A DNA stretch of 64,000 nt from Mesorhabditis belari (Eukaryota > Nematoda > Chromadorea > Rhabditida > Rhabditidae): positions 8,921,501 through 8,985,500 of the forward strand of contig CAUEEP010000743.1 of NCBI GenBank assembly GCA_958450365.1, in the 5' to 3' direction. How positions within the stretch are numbered: the first letter of the stretch is position 1; every line of letters begins with the position of its first letter. The notes beneath the pieces are model-generated. The model did no database searches. It saw nothing but the letters and a program-made list of their open reading frames with translations, and had not been told where the DNA came from. This document shows, one piece after another, positions 21,909-33,728 of this stretch. Position numbers and translations under genes: made by a program.

Positions 21909-24395
21909 CTCGATTTCGAGCGCCATCGTGAGCTTTGTAAGGAAACCGAGTAGAATCGCAATCACCGCTATTGCCACTCTGAAAATGATTAGGGTTTCTT
22001 CAAAAGAATTTGAAATTTTAAAGATCTATGATGATTATATTATATTATCAGCGGAAAACATTTCATTAACGTTTCCGTTGGCGAGGGCCACGTTTTTCAC
22101 GCAATCTAAGCCCCATTTTTTGCCAATGGCTGCGTACAGACGTCTTTGCTGCTTTATACAGTACTGGACAATGAAATATGATATTTGAAAAACGATCGTC
22201 ACTTTCGCGCGTCTTTAACTCCCTTGTCTTTGAGTTTAAACTATTAGTGTTATACATTTTCTGAAAGCTCTTTTCAAGGGCTACACAATGGTAATATTAA
22301 TATTTAGAAATACGGTAAAGACAAGGAAGTTACAGACGCGCGAAAGTGACGATCTTTTTTCAAATATCATATTTCATTGTCCAACAGTGTATATAGTAGA
22401 TATTATATTATATTATATTATATTATATTATATTATATTATATTAATTATATTATACTATATTATACTATATTATTACTAACTCACCGATGCCTACTCAC
22501 GAATTTCGTGTACTGCGGGGTAACGGTGATGGCGAAACGCTCGAAAGTGGCGGCGACAATCAAAAATGATGATGATGTCATGGCCATGTGTGAGACGGTG
22601 ATCAATGGGATCATGTAGTAATACCTGGACAATTAAAGACAATTAAAGTTTGATTAAGGTCGCGTTATTCATAGTAAGACCATTAAGTAACATGTTAAGT
22701 AAATTTCTCAGCTTTAAGCTTTTCTTTTGAATAGAGTTCCCTTTTCTCTTTTGAGAAACCCTATTTTAAGCCATCCATTCCTGTGAGCTTCCGCAAATGC
22801 AAATCACTTTTTTCTCTAACATTTTTCTTCTAAAAATTCTAGTGTAACAAAAAAAGAAATCTTGTCTACAATCAATATTAAACCATAGAGAATCATAGAG
22901 AAATCTGAATGTGAAATGTGAAATGAAATGTGAAATATAGAGAAATGTGAATTGAATTGAAATTGACTTGAAATTGATAAACCTAAATCTATACTCACCA
23001 AGCTGTCAACAAAGGTAACGATCGGAAATAGTCAGCGAAAAGATTCAAACTCATCAACGGAATGTATGCACTGAAAAAATGATGATGATAAGATATTGAT
23101 TACTGTAGTTTTTTAGACGATTTCCCCTACCCAGCCATAAACATATCGAAAAAGGCGAGCAAACCGAGGTACAGATTTTGAGAGGCGCGATGGGAACGCC
23201 TAAAGAGTTTTCTCATCAAAACTATTTGTGAATATAGGAGGTATACCTTTATTAAAAGTTGCTTTTTTTTTAACGTTTTTACATTTGCTCACCTATTAGT
23301 AAGTAGTTCACAGTAAGTAAGTAGTTCTTTGTCTCTTTTTTCTTTAGTTTTCTTTTCTTTCTTTAGTTTTCTTTTCTTTCTTTTCTTTCTTTAGTTTTCT
23401 TTTCAACTAACCTCTTCATCAACACATAGAAAAGAAAAGCGTTCTCGATGAAGCTAATGATTGCCACTGTTGTGCCCGCAACACCCACCAACCAAAATCT
23501 GAATTGAGATCTTTTTTTTGAAAGGAAGATTTGCTTAAGATCTTTGATCAGCGAATATCTGTTTACTCATAGAAGGTTTTGAATTTTTTTTGTTTAAAAA
23601 CAAATTTTATTTACTCAGTCTGGTTTTAGATAAGATATGCTAAATGAAACAAAAAAAAAAACGTTTTATAAAATCCTTTATAAAACTTTTCAAGCCTTTT
23701 CAAGTCTTTCCCTTCAAGCCTTCAAGCCTTTTCAAGCCTATAAAACTTTTCAAGCCATCAAACTCGTTTACATTTTTGGCCATTGGTCATAGGCCAATGT
23801 TGGCTCAAAGATTGTAACTGTATTGGATCAATGAGTTGAACTCGAGCTGTGAATTGAGGCAACCATTGCTGACAAAGAAACCCTGATAAAGTACCGTACT
23901 TGGAATTGAAAAGTTTCCCCTTGAAGTTCGGGAAATTCTTCCAGTCATTCGACAATTTTTGAGCCAACATTGGCGCATAACTCAAAATTCATCACTTTTG
24001 AAGTGATTAATTTTTGCAACTTGATTACTTGATTGCGAAATGCTAAGTTTTGATAAATCAAGCTCTACGCCAGAGGTGACCTTGACCTGAACCCTAGCCT
24101 GACTTGGTTTTACCAGTTCCAGTTATACCAAGATCCAAGATAAGCTAGAGCTGACCTTGACCTGAACCTTAGCTCGTCTTGGTTTTACCAGCTCCAGTTA
24201 TACCAATTTTAAACTAAAGATAAACCAGCAAAGGCCAAATAAAGCATCTGGCTTGACCAGGAGAATCGATTTGAATGATTGAATGATTATTTTCTCAACA
24301 AACCTCTCGGTGACAAATGGCGGATCATAAAAGCAATCCGAATTATTCCCATTTTCTTTTATTTCTTCCACATACTCGCTACTCGTTGCGTTCAT
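21909..24395 (-). CDS. Rhodopsin-type seven-helix receptor, N-terminal part (helices 1-4)
   Basis: Exons on the minus strand are 24395-24304, 23498-23412, 23199-23131, 23070-22999 and 22624-22501, all in phase. A sixth piece, 21978-21909, is in a plausible frame but its junction does not match the preceding phase, so a small exon is missing or broken. The N-terminus has glycosylation sites (NATS, NNSD). Helix 1 includes IISFIENAFLFYVLMK, then RRSHRASQNLYLGLLAFFDM (helix 2), IPLITVSHMAMTSSSFLIVA (helix 3) and the ERF triplet in place of DRY (ATFERFAIT). Helix 4 is AIAVIAILLGFLTK. This resembles nematode FMRFamide-type neuropeptide receptors. The usual Cys before helix 3 is not visible. Helices 5-7 were not found; a palindromic repeat occupies the expected place. 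Confidence 0.7.
22159..22389. mobile_element. Tc1-like MITE, copy 1
   Basis: 231 bases between TA dinucleotides. The inverted ends are CAGTACTGGACAATGAAATA and TATTTCATTGTCCAACAGTG, and the arms continue through GTCACTTTCGCGCGTCT and its complement. It lies in the receptor intron between exons 5 and 6. A second copy is at 42604-42835. Confidence 0.85.
22395..22475. repeat. (TATTA)n microsatellite
   Basis: About fifteen 5-base units in the same receptor intron. Confidence 0.9.
23320..23405. repeat. CTTTCTTTAGTTTTCTTTT repeats
   Basis: Pyrimidine-rich imperfect repeat just upstream of the acceptor of a receptor exon. Confidence 0.6.
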
Positions 24396-25143
24396 TTTTT
24401 TTTCTTCAACTTTTCTTTCACATCACAATCATATCAGAGAAATGGGAAGCAAAAACTGAAACTGATAATTGTAGTAAACAGATACACATTGTAGTAAACA
24501 GATAATTGTAGTAAAAAAAATAAACAAAGTATAAAATGTTTAGAGTTGTGGCTTTAGAGTGGACAAAGACGACAAGAGACAAAAAAAATTGAGACAAGAA
24601 AAAGTAAGGAAACGACCAGATGGCATCGAAATAAAATAAGGCTGAGAAAGTGATGCGTGATGTTATTTGGGGATTGGTTTTTGAAATGATAAGATTGTGC
24701 CTTAATTTCAAAGAATCTTGAGCAGGTTTGTAGGAGAAAAAGTCGGATTGATTAGCGCTACATCTAGTTTTAAGGGGAAAGCTTCAAGAATTTGGTTAAA
24801 ACTGAAGAACTACCCAGAGTGGTTGTGCTCTAAAATTGAACAACTCATTTCTTTGTTTTCTTTTGTATCCTAACGCTGACTTGGGAATGCTACCGTAATG
24901 CGTAGCTCTGTTTGGCTAAAAGATACTCAGAAAGCGCATTAATTAGACAGTAAGACAGTAATCTGAAGTAACCTGAAGTAATCTGAAGCTAAGTTCTTAG
25001 GAAAACAAAAATCGTCAAGTAAAGACATTCCATAGCATTTCTATCTACGTCCGAAGCAGGATATCGTCAAAATTACATTTCAACAAAAACTCGCAACCAT
25101 TTCTCGGAAAGGAAATCATTTTTGCAGTCTTTCCTCAAAAAAG
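24396..25143. other. Region upstream of receptor, no gene seen
   Basis: AT-rich, with a (GATAATTGTAGTAAACA)-type short repeat at 24460-24510 and a GGAGACC-free spacer. Short open frames on both strands overlap. It probably holds the receptor promoter. Confidence 0.3.
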
Positions 25144-25500
25144 GTGAGTATGTGTTTGGAGAGGTGCGGAGAATTGACTGCTCTTCCCTTTCCACAAACC
25201 ACAAGCCACCTTCTTCTTTTCGACCATTTTGAAGAAAAGGTGAGGATAAGTGAATTCCGACCCAAACCCAAACCCTCCCCCCCCCCATTCCCTTCCATCT
25301 GTGTATGCGACTCTAAAGCTTTCCCTTCCCCTTCGACTGAAGAATCCACACACAGACACATCCCTTCAGCCCCATCTCCCCAGCCCCATCTCCCCAGCCT
25401 GCCCCGTTTTCTCCTCCAAACACCTAATTCGGGCCCCAAAAATAAACCCCGAATCCATCCACCGCCATTTTTAGTCAACCCCATCCTCTCTCCATCCTCG

Positions 25501-25734
25501 ATGACGGATACACGAAATCTTATTTTGCCACACTCATCTCGTCTTGCTCACAACATCAGAAAAAGACCAAAAACAGATTTTGTTGCTAATAGTGGAGACA
25601 ATGATGTCAGATTGATACTCACAGAATATAATAAGCTAGATAATAAGTTTGTATATCAGAAAGCCAGGGATGTGGCGGATCAGATAAACCCCAGAGACAG
25701 TTCAGTAACCAGGTCTGACTTCTGGCTTGTCTAG
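25501..25734 (+). CDS. Possible small protein or exon, unknown
   Basis: An ATG at 25501 opens a frame MTDTRNLILPHSSRLAHNIR followed by polar residues (KRPKTDFVANSGDNDVRL, YNKLDNKFVYQKARDVADQI) to TAG at 25734. Composition is more protein-like than the Pro/Ser-rich frame before it (25144-25500), which is a C-rich low-complexity stretch. No family is recognised. Confidence 0.3.
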   Translation: MTDTRNLILPHSSRLAHNIRKRPKTDFVANSGDNDVRLILTEYNKLDNKFVYQKARDVADQINPRDSSVTRSDFWLV

Positions 25735-25864
25735 GAACTTTTGTGAGTCAAAGCCATGGTAGACAAATCAGGCAAAAGCAGGCCAGAAGGCAGGCTGGGT
25801 TCGGAAAAGTTTCTCTTGAACAATTTTGTTCAGCGCTAGACATATCGTAGTAAATATTATAGAA

Positions 25865-26000
25865 ATGGGAGCTGAAAATGAGATGACAGAGCTGACAATG
25901 AGATGACAGAGCTGACAATGAGCTGATAGAGCTGACAATGAGCTTACAGAGCTGACAATGAGCTGATAGAGCTAACAATGAGCTGACAGAGCTGACGATG
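25865..26000. repeat. 18-base GAGCTGACAATGAGCTGA minisatellite
   Basis: Seven or eight imperfect 18-base units; TGACAATGAG is the constant part. Confidence 0.9.
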
Positions 26001-26004
26001 AGCA

Positions 26005-26936
26005 ATAAGTTTTAGTAAAAAGAAAGTGAAAAATAGATTCAAAATGGCAAGCTTGAATGACAAAAATTAACGAAAAATCGGAGTTAAATCGGCAGAGATC
26101 AGTCAAATGATCATAAAATTCCTATTAAACGGTCGTTACTTAAAATCTCCCCTCACTAAAGAAAGAGTTGTAAGTTTTGAAAACTCTAACACGAAAACGA
26201 ATCAAAATTTAATATTTTAGCCATTTTTTGATGGCTTTAGGTCATCCGAAATTTACACAAGAATATCAAATCAAAAATTTTCTGTAAAAAGTTAGGCAAG
26301 GAAGTCGAATTTCTAACGAGAAATGCTTTTTCGTCCTTTCGTAACTAGAACGCAAAAATTTCTTTCGAATGATGGGCAAATATTGAAAATTCCCGCAAAG
26401 ATTAGCCCCATCACTCCACCAAAAAGAAAGATCTCTTTTTCATCGTTTTTTTTCTCTTTTTTTTTTCGTTCACATGTTTACTCAACATTAATTCAATTTT
26501 CAAGCCAAAATTTATATCATTTCTTGGTATTTTTCGTCACGGAGTTTCTAAATTTGGCCCTTCTTTTTGGGCCTTCTTCTCCCCTCTTTTTGGCCCTTCT
26601 TTTTGGCCCTTTCAGTCTCTTTAGAAGAAATCAAATGTTTTTTTGCGAAATTGAGCGAATTCTTATCGTTTTTACTAAAGAATTTAAATAATTGCTAAAG
26701 ATTTACTCGTTTTTACTAAAGAATTTAAATAATTAACTCCAAAATGGTAAAAGGAACGCCTACAATATCATTTCTTTTTTTATGCCCCTTCGTAAACAAG
26801 CTGCCAGTGACAACAAAAAATTATCTAAACCTGGCAAGAATAGTTTCTGCAATGTTTCTCAAAAAAAATCAACAACACAAAAAACTGGAAGAACTGGAAG
26901 AAATGAGTGCAAGTGCGTTTGCATGAGAAGAAAGTA
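26005..26936. other. Gene-free AT-rich stretch
   Basis: No exon pair joins convincingly. A short direct repeat (TTTTTACTAAAGAATTTAAA) lies at 26670 and 26711, and CCCTTCTTTTTGGCC units at 26557-26610. Confidence 0.35.
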
Positions 26937-27109
26937 CAGTAAACTCTCTCGATAACGGAATGGAAGAGACCAAACAATTTGTTTCATTTTATAGAGCATT
27001 CCGTTAGATAGAGTACCGTTATAGATAGCTTAGCGTCGGATCAAAATTCGATTCCGTTATATAGAGTTTTTCGCTATATAGAGTTCCGTTATATAGAGAG
27101 TCGACTGTA
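26937..27109. mobile_element. pogo/Tigger-like MITE
   Basis: 173 bases flanked by TA, with ends CAGTAAACTCTCTCGATAAC and GTTATATAGAGAGTCGACTG. CAGTNNACTCTCT ends at TA are characteristic of the pogo group. A second, 5'-truncated copy follows at about 27157-27299, and a third is at 40812-40976. Confidence 0.75.
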
Positions 27110-27156
27110 TTTAATAAAGAATATAATATAATAAATTAAATATAGTTGTGAAGAGC

Positions 27157-27299
27157 CGACGGAATGGAAGCGACCAAAAAATGTTTCCGTTATATAGAGT
27201 GCCGTTATAGATAGCTTAGCGTCGAACGGGATCAAAATTCGATTCCGTTATATAGAGTTTTTCGCTATATAGAGTTCCGTTATAGAGAGAGTCGACTGT
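27157..27299. mobile_element. pogo-like MITE, truncated second copy
   Basis: Repeats the interior and right end of the previous MITE (GATAGCTTAGCGTCG, TATAGAGAGAGTCGACTG) but lacks the left inverted end. Confidence 0.7.
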
Positions 27300-27774
27300 T
27301 TTACTGTTATGTTCGACACTCCTATGGTTTTAGTCAAAAACAACTACAAATACAAGTACTAAATAGTAAAGGCAAAGAATAGCACAAATTTGGACATTAA
27401 TATGCTGCAATTTGTTCTGTTTCGAATGATTTCTCAAGCTTTTCTCTAGAAAAAACCTTTTCCGATAGTTCAAAACTCGATTTATTTATTAAAAAGAGTC
27501 GGCATTTCTGGAGAAAGAGGAAAATTGGAAAAATGCACGCGTGAAATGAAAATGAAACTTTTTTTCTTTGCTTTTCATCTCTTGAAGTGATCAAAGTGCG
27601 TAGAAGGGTTTCTTAAGAGAAAATTTTGTTTTTTTTGTTGAAAGTTTTCAAAAGCAAAAGTATTAAGAAGATTTTGATTGAATATTGAATGTCGATGTTG
27701 ATGATGTCAAAAATGTTAAAATATTGTCGATTTTAGCGGAATAACGTAGCTAGATAAAGATTGAGTTTACAGCT

Positions 27775-27945
27775 ACAGTTCCAGTTACAGCTACAGTTAC
27801 AGTTACAGCTACAGTTTCAGTTTCCTTAGTTTAGGTTTAGAGTTGCCCCGATGTTTACGCCTGCCGTTCTCCAGGTTACAGTTACAGTTAGAGTTACAGT
27901 TACAGCTACAGCTACAGTTACAGTTACAGTTACAGTTTTTCAATA
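27775..27945. repeat. (TTACAGCTACAG)n minisatellite
   Basis: 6- and 12-base units of GTTACA/GCTACA in two blocks, interrupted by a unique 45-base piece around 27835-27880. Confidence 0.85.
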
Positions 27946-27961
27946 TCCTTGCAACAGTTTT

Positions 27962-28498
27962 GCAAAGCGCTAGATCATAATTAGCATTTGATTAAGCATC
28001 TAACCTTTGCCGGCAAAAGTCATAGGAAGAAACTCGAGTTGATTGAGCTGAATGCAATTGTCTCAAAAATATGATATAAGAGATTGGAGTCCTCTGTTGC
28101 CCCGTTTCCCTTTTCACAGAAATCCCTCGCTCACCCACTCTCGAACAATTTGTCCTCAATTCATTTTGAGGACAGACACAAAATGACACGTGTGAATTCA
28201 ACAAATAACCTTTTCTTTTTCCCCATTTTTCTTCGAAATTTTCTAATCCATTTCGCCGTTTTTTTTTTCAGTGGATTTTCTAAAGATTGAGAGACGGCTA
28301 TTTACCTCAAAAATTGTAAAGATTCATTTGAGGGATATAGGTTACTAAAAATACTAAAAATAAACAATTGTAGTGCTATTGATTGAGGAAAGGAAGGAGT
28401 TTTGCAAAGCGTTAGATTTTAATTTGCATTTGATTAAGCATTTAAGCTTTGCCGGCAAAAGTCATAAGACGAAACTCGAGTTGATTGAAAATTTGAAA
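27962..28498. repeat. Direct repeat flanking a T-rich stretch
   Basis: The block with CTTTGCCGGCAAAAGTCATA at 28007 recurs at 28446. Each is preceded by CATTTGATTAAGCAT and followed by ACTCGAGTTGATTGA. A weaker third echo (ACTCGAGTCGATTGAAAAT) is at 29286. Confidence 0.65.
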
Positions 28499-28546
28499 AG
28501 CTTAAAGAACAATTGAAAGATGAAAAGAAAACAATTGAAGAATTGA

Positions 28547-28966
28547 AGGGGGTGGGACAAATGCGACCTTTTTTGCGCACCTGGACATTTGCGCACCCTG
28601 ACATTTGCACCTTTTTGCTGGAAAAGGCCTTAGGAAAGGTCGTAGAGCTTCGAAAATATTTCCATATAAGGGAATCGTATGCGTAGATTCCGAATTTCGA
28701 CAAATCAGACCTCGCTGACACGTCAAATTTGGGTTAAAAGGCAAAAACTGCGGAAAAGCGTTAAGTTGCGTAGTTTTTGCCTTTTAGCCCAAATTTGACG
28801 TGTCAGCGAGGTCTGATTTGTCGAAATTCGGAATCTACGCATACGATTCCCTTATATGGAAATATTTTCGAAGCTCTACGGCCTTGCCTAAGGCCTTTTC
28901 CAGCAAAAAAAAAGGTGCGCAAATGTCCAGGTGCGCAAAAAAAAGGTCGCATTTGTCCCACCCCCC
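28547..28966. repeat. Large palindromic MITE-like element
   Basis: Inverted arms of about 205 bases, from GGTGGGACAAATGCGACC to its complement, meeting near 28757. The arms differ by small indels (for example an extra GCACCTGACATTT-like repeat on the left). Runs of C/G at both ends and short AATTGAA sequences outside may be target duplications. Matching open frames on opposite strands (28502-28744 and 28777-28998) are only the palindrome read twice. Confidence 0.85.
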
Positions 28967-28989
28967 AATTGAAAGATGAAAAGAAAATA

Positions 28990-30244
28990 ATTGAATAATT
29001 GAAAGATTCTTTTACGAACTTTTACTTGAAATAATGGCTGACCAACAATCAATTTGAACAGTCAAAAAAAATCTTTGTTTTTGTCTATTTAGTTTAAAGA
29101 TTTTCAAAAATGTGGTGTAAAAATTAAAGGAATTTGAAGGATTTTAAAGATTTTGAAGTCGTTGAAAGGTGTTGAAAGATTTGAAAGTTTAAAGGGAAAG
29201 TTGAGAAAGAAAAATACGATAACTATGAGAAAAATGAATGAAAATTGATTAGGAATACAAAAAGTTTACCTAAAAATGCGTATAACTCGAGTCGATTGAA
29301 AATTTGAAAAGCTTGAAGAACAATTGAAAGATGAAAGAAATCATTGAAAGATGAGATTGAAAGATCAAAAGAAAACAAAGCTTTTGACTTAAATTAATCA
29401 AAAATTTGATGGAAAAATGAACGCGTGAACGTCTAGCACTTTAAAAACGAAAATCTCAACCTTTTAACGCCTTTCTCGTGTAACTTGAGGCTCACAAAGT
29501 GGGGATTTATTCTTTATTCTTTTGATTCTTTTTAATTCTTTTGATTCTTTTGTTTTCTGTTCTTCCTCACCTCTCGAGAAACTGTGAATGAGTTTAGATT
29601 TGTGCAAGGGAAGAAGCGACCAAATGAAACTAAACACTTAAGATAAGGAGTTCAGGGGTGGATTTCAGTGAGATTTCCCCATTTCCACCCATTTCCTGAA
29701 ACCTGAAACTCTCCCAAATGGGATTCAAACTTAAAACTTTGTCTTTTTCTTTTCTTTTCTTTTTTTTTCCATTTTTAAACCTTCTCCGTTTTCATATTTT
29801 ATTTAAATCCCTTTTCACTTTTTGAGAACTTCTTTTTTTGTTCCTTTTGATGTTTATGTTCACATTCTTCTATTTTTAGCAAGAATTTCTGAACAAAAAG
29901 CACCCACCAAAATCAACAATTCTAGGGATTTGGAGGATTTTGAAGGTTTTGAAGATCCTTGATAGTCACAAAATGTTTTGGAGGATTTTGAAGTTTCCTT
30001 GATAGTCACAAAATGAGATAGTAATCAAAAACAGACATATCAATGCTCATAAAATAGAAATATAAAACAAATTAAAAAAAAAAAAATTAAATCAAATCAA
30101 AGATTAATCAAAACAAAGATCAATCAAATCAAAGATTAATCAAAGACATTCTCAAACACAAGGCAAGTGGAAATTTGAGAGACATTCTTGATCATTTTAG
30201 CCTATAGGCCACGTTGAATGATCAAATGTGGATGATGGGCTAAA
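28990..30244. other. Gene-free stretch
   Basis: AT-rich, with many TTGAAAGAT/GATTTTGAAG-type short repeats (29120-29200, 29930-30000) and (AATCAAA)n near 30080-30135. I see no exon. Confidence 0.4.
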
Positions 30245-30400
30245 AAGAGACCGTATTAGAACCGTATTAGATCAAAATAGGGCGGAATTGGAACCGTATT
30301 GGAACCGTATTAGATAAAAAGATATCGTAGAACCTTATTAGATCAAAATAGGAACCGTATTGGAACCGTATTAGATCAAAAAAGAACCGTATTGGAACCC
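30245..30400. repeat. GGAACCGTATTAGATCAAAA tandem repeat
   Basis: Six or seven imperfect copies of AACCGTATT with GGATCAAAATAG-type spacers. Confidence 0.85.
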
Positions 30401-30989
30401 GGGGTTAAAGGAGAGGTTAAGGTTCACTTTTAAGTCTATACTATAATGTAAACTATAGAAAAGAAAAGATGAAAAACCAACGCTTCGTGAAAACGAATGA
30501 GAATTTCGTGTCAGTCTCATTCCATTCGACCGGGAGAAAAATGGAAATCGGAGAAGTGTGCGAATTAAAAAGGAAATGAAGGGAAAGGAAAAGGGGAAAA
30601 ATGAGAAGAGATGATGATAGGCAAAGGATTGCACGAATGATAACAATACTAGATTTTGGATCTATTGAATCGAAAAAAAAATCTCTGAATGATTACGAAA
30701 CTTTAACTCATTTCTGCAGATGACATCCCTTTTTTGAAGTACATAGCTCGTAAAAATGAGTTCATTGCTCCGGAAAAGTTCAAGAGAATAGCTTTTTGGG
30801 AACTTGATAAGCAGAAAAAATGATTTCTTAAAATTTGAAATTTAAGCAAAAATCTTTGGGAAGAGTTTTTGGGTGAGCTTTGCTGAGCAAATGGAAATCC
30901 ACCTTTCCTGGCACATGAAATCCTTGTTTTATTGTTTCATACCTAAATGAACCAAGAAATCGTGACCAGAAGAGGTCATATGGCCCAGA

Positions 30990-31625
30990 ATACCGTATTT
31001 TCTCTAATGGCAGTGCACTCCGCTGAGCCGAGTTGATGACGATTTTACAGTTTTCAGGTTTTCCCAGAAATCCAACACTCAAATCCCCCACTAGATCTCA
31101 TCGTGTAGCTACATTTCCCGACCTCACATCAATAGGTTCTGATAAGCGGTTCTCGAGATTTCAAACAATTTAGGCAAAGCTTTAGGTTGCGCAACTATTA
31201 GAAAGAATATGGAATTTAACTATTACAGGACTTTAACTATCAGAGAGAGACAGTAGCTCTGTATTGTGTTACATTGAGCTTAAAACTCAAAACTCAAAAC
31301 AAAGTTATAGAGTAAAAGCAAGCTCAGCTGGGATAGCTTTACACATTTACGACGATTACAGTGATTGATGGCTTTCGACTCAATCTCCCACAAAGAATCT
31401 TCCAGGGTTAGGCTAGTAGATCAGACTCATCTATTTCCCTAATATTTCCCGAGTGGAGCCGAGTTCATGACTATTTACGGCTTCCAAAGTTTTCCCAGAG
31501 AAGCTCAACACTCCGATCCCCCACTAGATCTCATCATCGGCTACATTTTTCCGACCTCACGCATCAATAGGTTCTGATAAACCCGGTTCTCGAGATTTTA
31601 AGCAATTTAGACAAAACTTTAGATT
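30990..31625. repeat. Tandemly repeated 170-base segment
   Basis: Block 1021-1200 of the 31 kb region (GAGCCGAGTTGATGACGATT, CCCCCACTAGATCTCATC) recurs at about 31452-31625 (GAGCCGAGTTCATGACTATT). The minus-strand frame 30828-31091 covers the first copy, but the second copy does not keep it open, which argues against coding. Confidence 0.6.
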
Positions 31626-32491
31626 TTCACTATTAAGAGAATACGATAAACAGATAAACTAGTACTTTGTGCTGAACACATATAAACACACCTTTTCTGT
31701 CATAGTCGAATCTTTTCTGTATGCTAGGAAAAATGATAAAGAGGAGTGCGAAGAATGGAGAATGGAGGAACGCGTTCCCATTTTGAGCTGGCACAAATTT
31801 AAGCTTCAGCATACAGAACTTGCAGAATGCAAAGTCAAGGAAGTAAAGACTGACAATAGATTGTTGTAAAAAAAGAAAATGAAAAGAAATCTCAAAATTA
31901 GAAAAAGATCTCGACACTCTCCCCAGGGATCGTCACAACAAGTTCAAAGAAAATTCGATTTTTGAAGAAAATCTTTCAAAGTTTAAACATCTAGTTTTCC
32001 AAAAACATGCTACAAGATTTAGTATCATCAAATTTGGCTAATATTTCTTGAAATCTCTGGATCTTTTCCCCATTCAGCAATGAGATTTCTCTGTCTATTC
32101 CATTTCTTTTTTCTTCACAATTTAATTACGACGCATTTTGCTTTTCTTTCGAAATAAATAAAGAGTTGAAATATTTATGAAATAAGTAGGTTTTTTTCTT
32201 TGAAAAAAATATGAATACTTTTTTGTTCTAAAAGAATGGAAATGAGTCGGTTGGAAAAGTCGTGGAAAAGTCGGTTGTTTTGCAGAAATAACCTTGTCTG
32301 CGCTGTTAGGCTTTGAAAATTCATTTGAAAGTTATAATTTCTGAATAAAAGAACTTACTATAGCTTGCTCATTTGTCTGCAAAACAGACAGTTTAACGAG
32401 GATAAATGAAAGGAAAGAATTTCGAGTTTATTTGGTTTTAAAAGCCCTCATCATTTATCGAAAGAGCTTTTCATTTTCTTCAAATTATCTT
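31626..32491. other. Mostly gene-free; one weak frame
   Basis: A plus-strand frame at 31669-31869 is polar and Lys/Glu-rich (KNDKEECEEWRMEERVPIL) and ends in TAA. It has no splice context and no recognised family, so I do not call it a gene with confidence. Confidence 0.25.
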
Positions 32492-32775
32492 TACCGTATT
32501 TCTTCGAATAGAAGACCGGGTAAAGAGTATGATCGCGTACTCCTGCGTAGCAGCCCTTTTTAAAATTTCTTTTCTGCATAAAAGCTTTCAATGAAGTGCT
32601 ATAGAGCTGGAAAATGGCTCAAAAATACCACATGAGCTAACAGATTTTTGAGCCATTTTCCAGCTCTATAGCACTTGATTGAAAGCTTTTATGCAGAAAA
32701 GAAATTTTAAAAAGGGCTGCTACGCAGGGTACGCGATCATATTCTTTACTTGTTCTTCTATTCGAGAATACGGTA
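32492..32775. repeat. Palindromic MITE with TACCGTATT ends
   Basis: Arms TACCGTATTTCTTCGAATAG and CTATTCGAGAATACGGTA enclose near-perfect complementary halves meeting near 32625 (inner halves GCTATAGAGCTGGAAAATGG). About 284 bases, no coding content. Confidence 0.85.
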
Positions 32776-33494
32776 GAAATTTACCTCTACTCATAAAAAT
32801 GGGAGAAAAGTGGAAGCTCCCGAGTAAAGCCTCGAGTGGAAAGTGTTTGGATTGGCCAATGATTGTGCTCATCTCTAAAAAGAAAAGATATCCATGAGAT
32901 TTTTGAAGTCTTTTCTTCGATGTAGTTCCCGATATGTTTTTGAAAGTTGAAGAATGAAAGAAGGCCAGCTGGGAAAAGTCTCTCATTACGGAAAATTGAA
33001 CAAAATCAGAGCTACGGTACTTTTATAGAACGAAGGTGCAGTAAAATCGTCTCGCTAAGCTCAAGTTTACGGTAACTTTTGAAGTTGACACGTTTCAGAG
33101 AGGAACTCACTGTCATTCTATCCATCCCGTCTACCCCTATGCCTGTACTCCAAAAAAAGCTCCCATTTTGCTTACAGTCAGTAAGGTTAAAATTTGAATT
33201 CAGAGGCTAGAGTGATCCATGATCCACACAAACACAGTCAACAAATAACATTTCAAAAGCCAGTGCCCGCCGCTTTGCCCAGTCAAACTCCCATTGGATA
33301 AGTGAGTGTGGGAGATTGGAGGTTTTATGGACCTCCCCAAAAGCGAAAAGCGACTCGGTCCGTTGACCCAGGTTGGAAAGGACTCCTTCCTTCACCTCCC
33401 CCGACTTTTCTTTCTTTGGTCAGCTTTTCGGTTTTGCTCAACACTCCATTATATGGGCCATTATACTTTGCACTGCGAAAAGGTTACATTTGCC

Positions 33495-33728
33495 ATTAGA
33501 ACTGCTCAGGTTATGGATGAAACTTTTTTGGAAATTGGGACTGTAGGACATAATTTTTTCGTCATGCCATCAGTTTTGAGGGGAAACCCGAGGGAAACGC
33601 TATCTATCGAGAGCATATTGCCAGATGGAAAGCGATTACTCGACCGCGCAAGAGCACTTCGAGCCTTTTACACAGGGATTTCTTTTTGCATTGTGAATGT
33701 TAGCCGAAGTGTTAGATGTAAATCTTAA
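33495..33728 (+). CDS. Possible terminal exon, unknown protein
   Basis: After a possible acceptor (CTGCTCAG, ending about 33510), a frame runs 70 codons to TAA at 33728. It contains VMDETFLEIGTVGHNFFVMP and ESILPDGKRLLDRARALRAF. Composition is protein-like but I find neither partner exons nor a family. The open frame extends upstream to 33306 through less convincing sequence. Confidence 0.3.
   Translation: MRTAQVMDETFLEIGTVGHNFFVMPSVLRGNPRETLSIESILPDGKRLLDRARALRAFYTGISFCIVNVSRSVRCKS

Noticed and set aside
25116..25484. Minus-strand Gly/Arg-rich frame and the Pro-rich + frame at 25144-25500
   Set aside because: A C-rich low-complexity tract has few stops on either strand; no domain or splice evidence.
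28502..28998. Two nearly identical proteins on opposite strands
   Set aside because: Both halves of one palindromic element read outward; no independent coding evidence.
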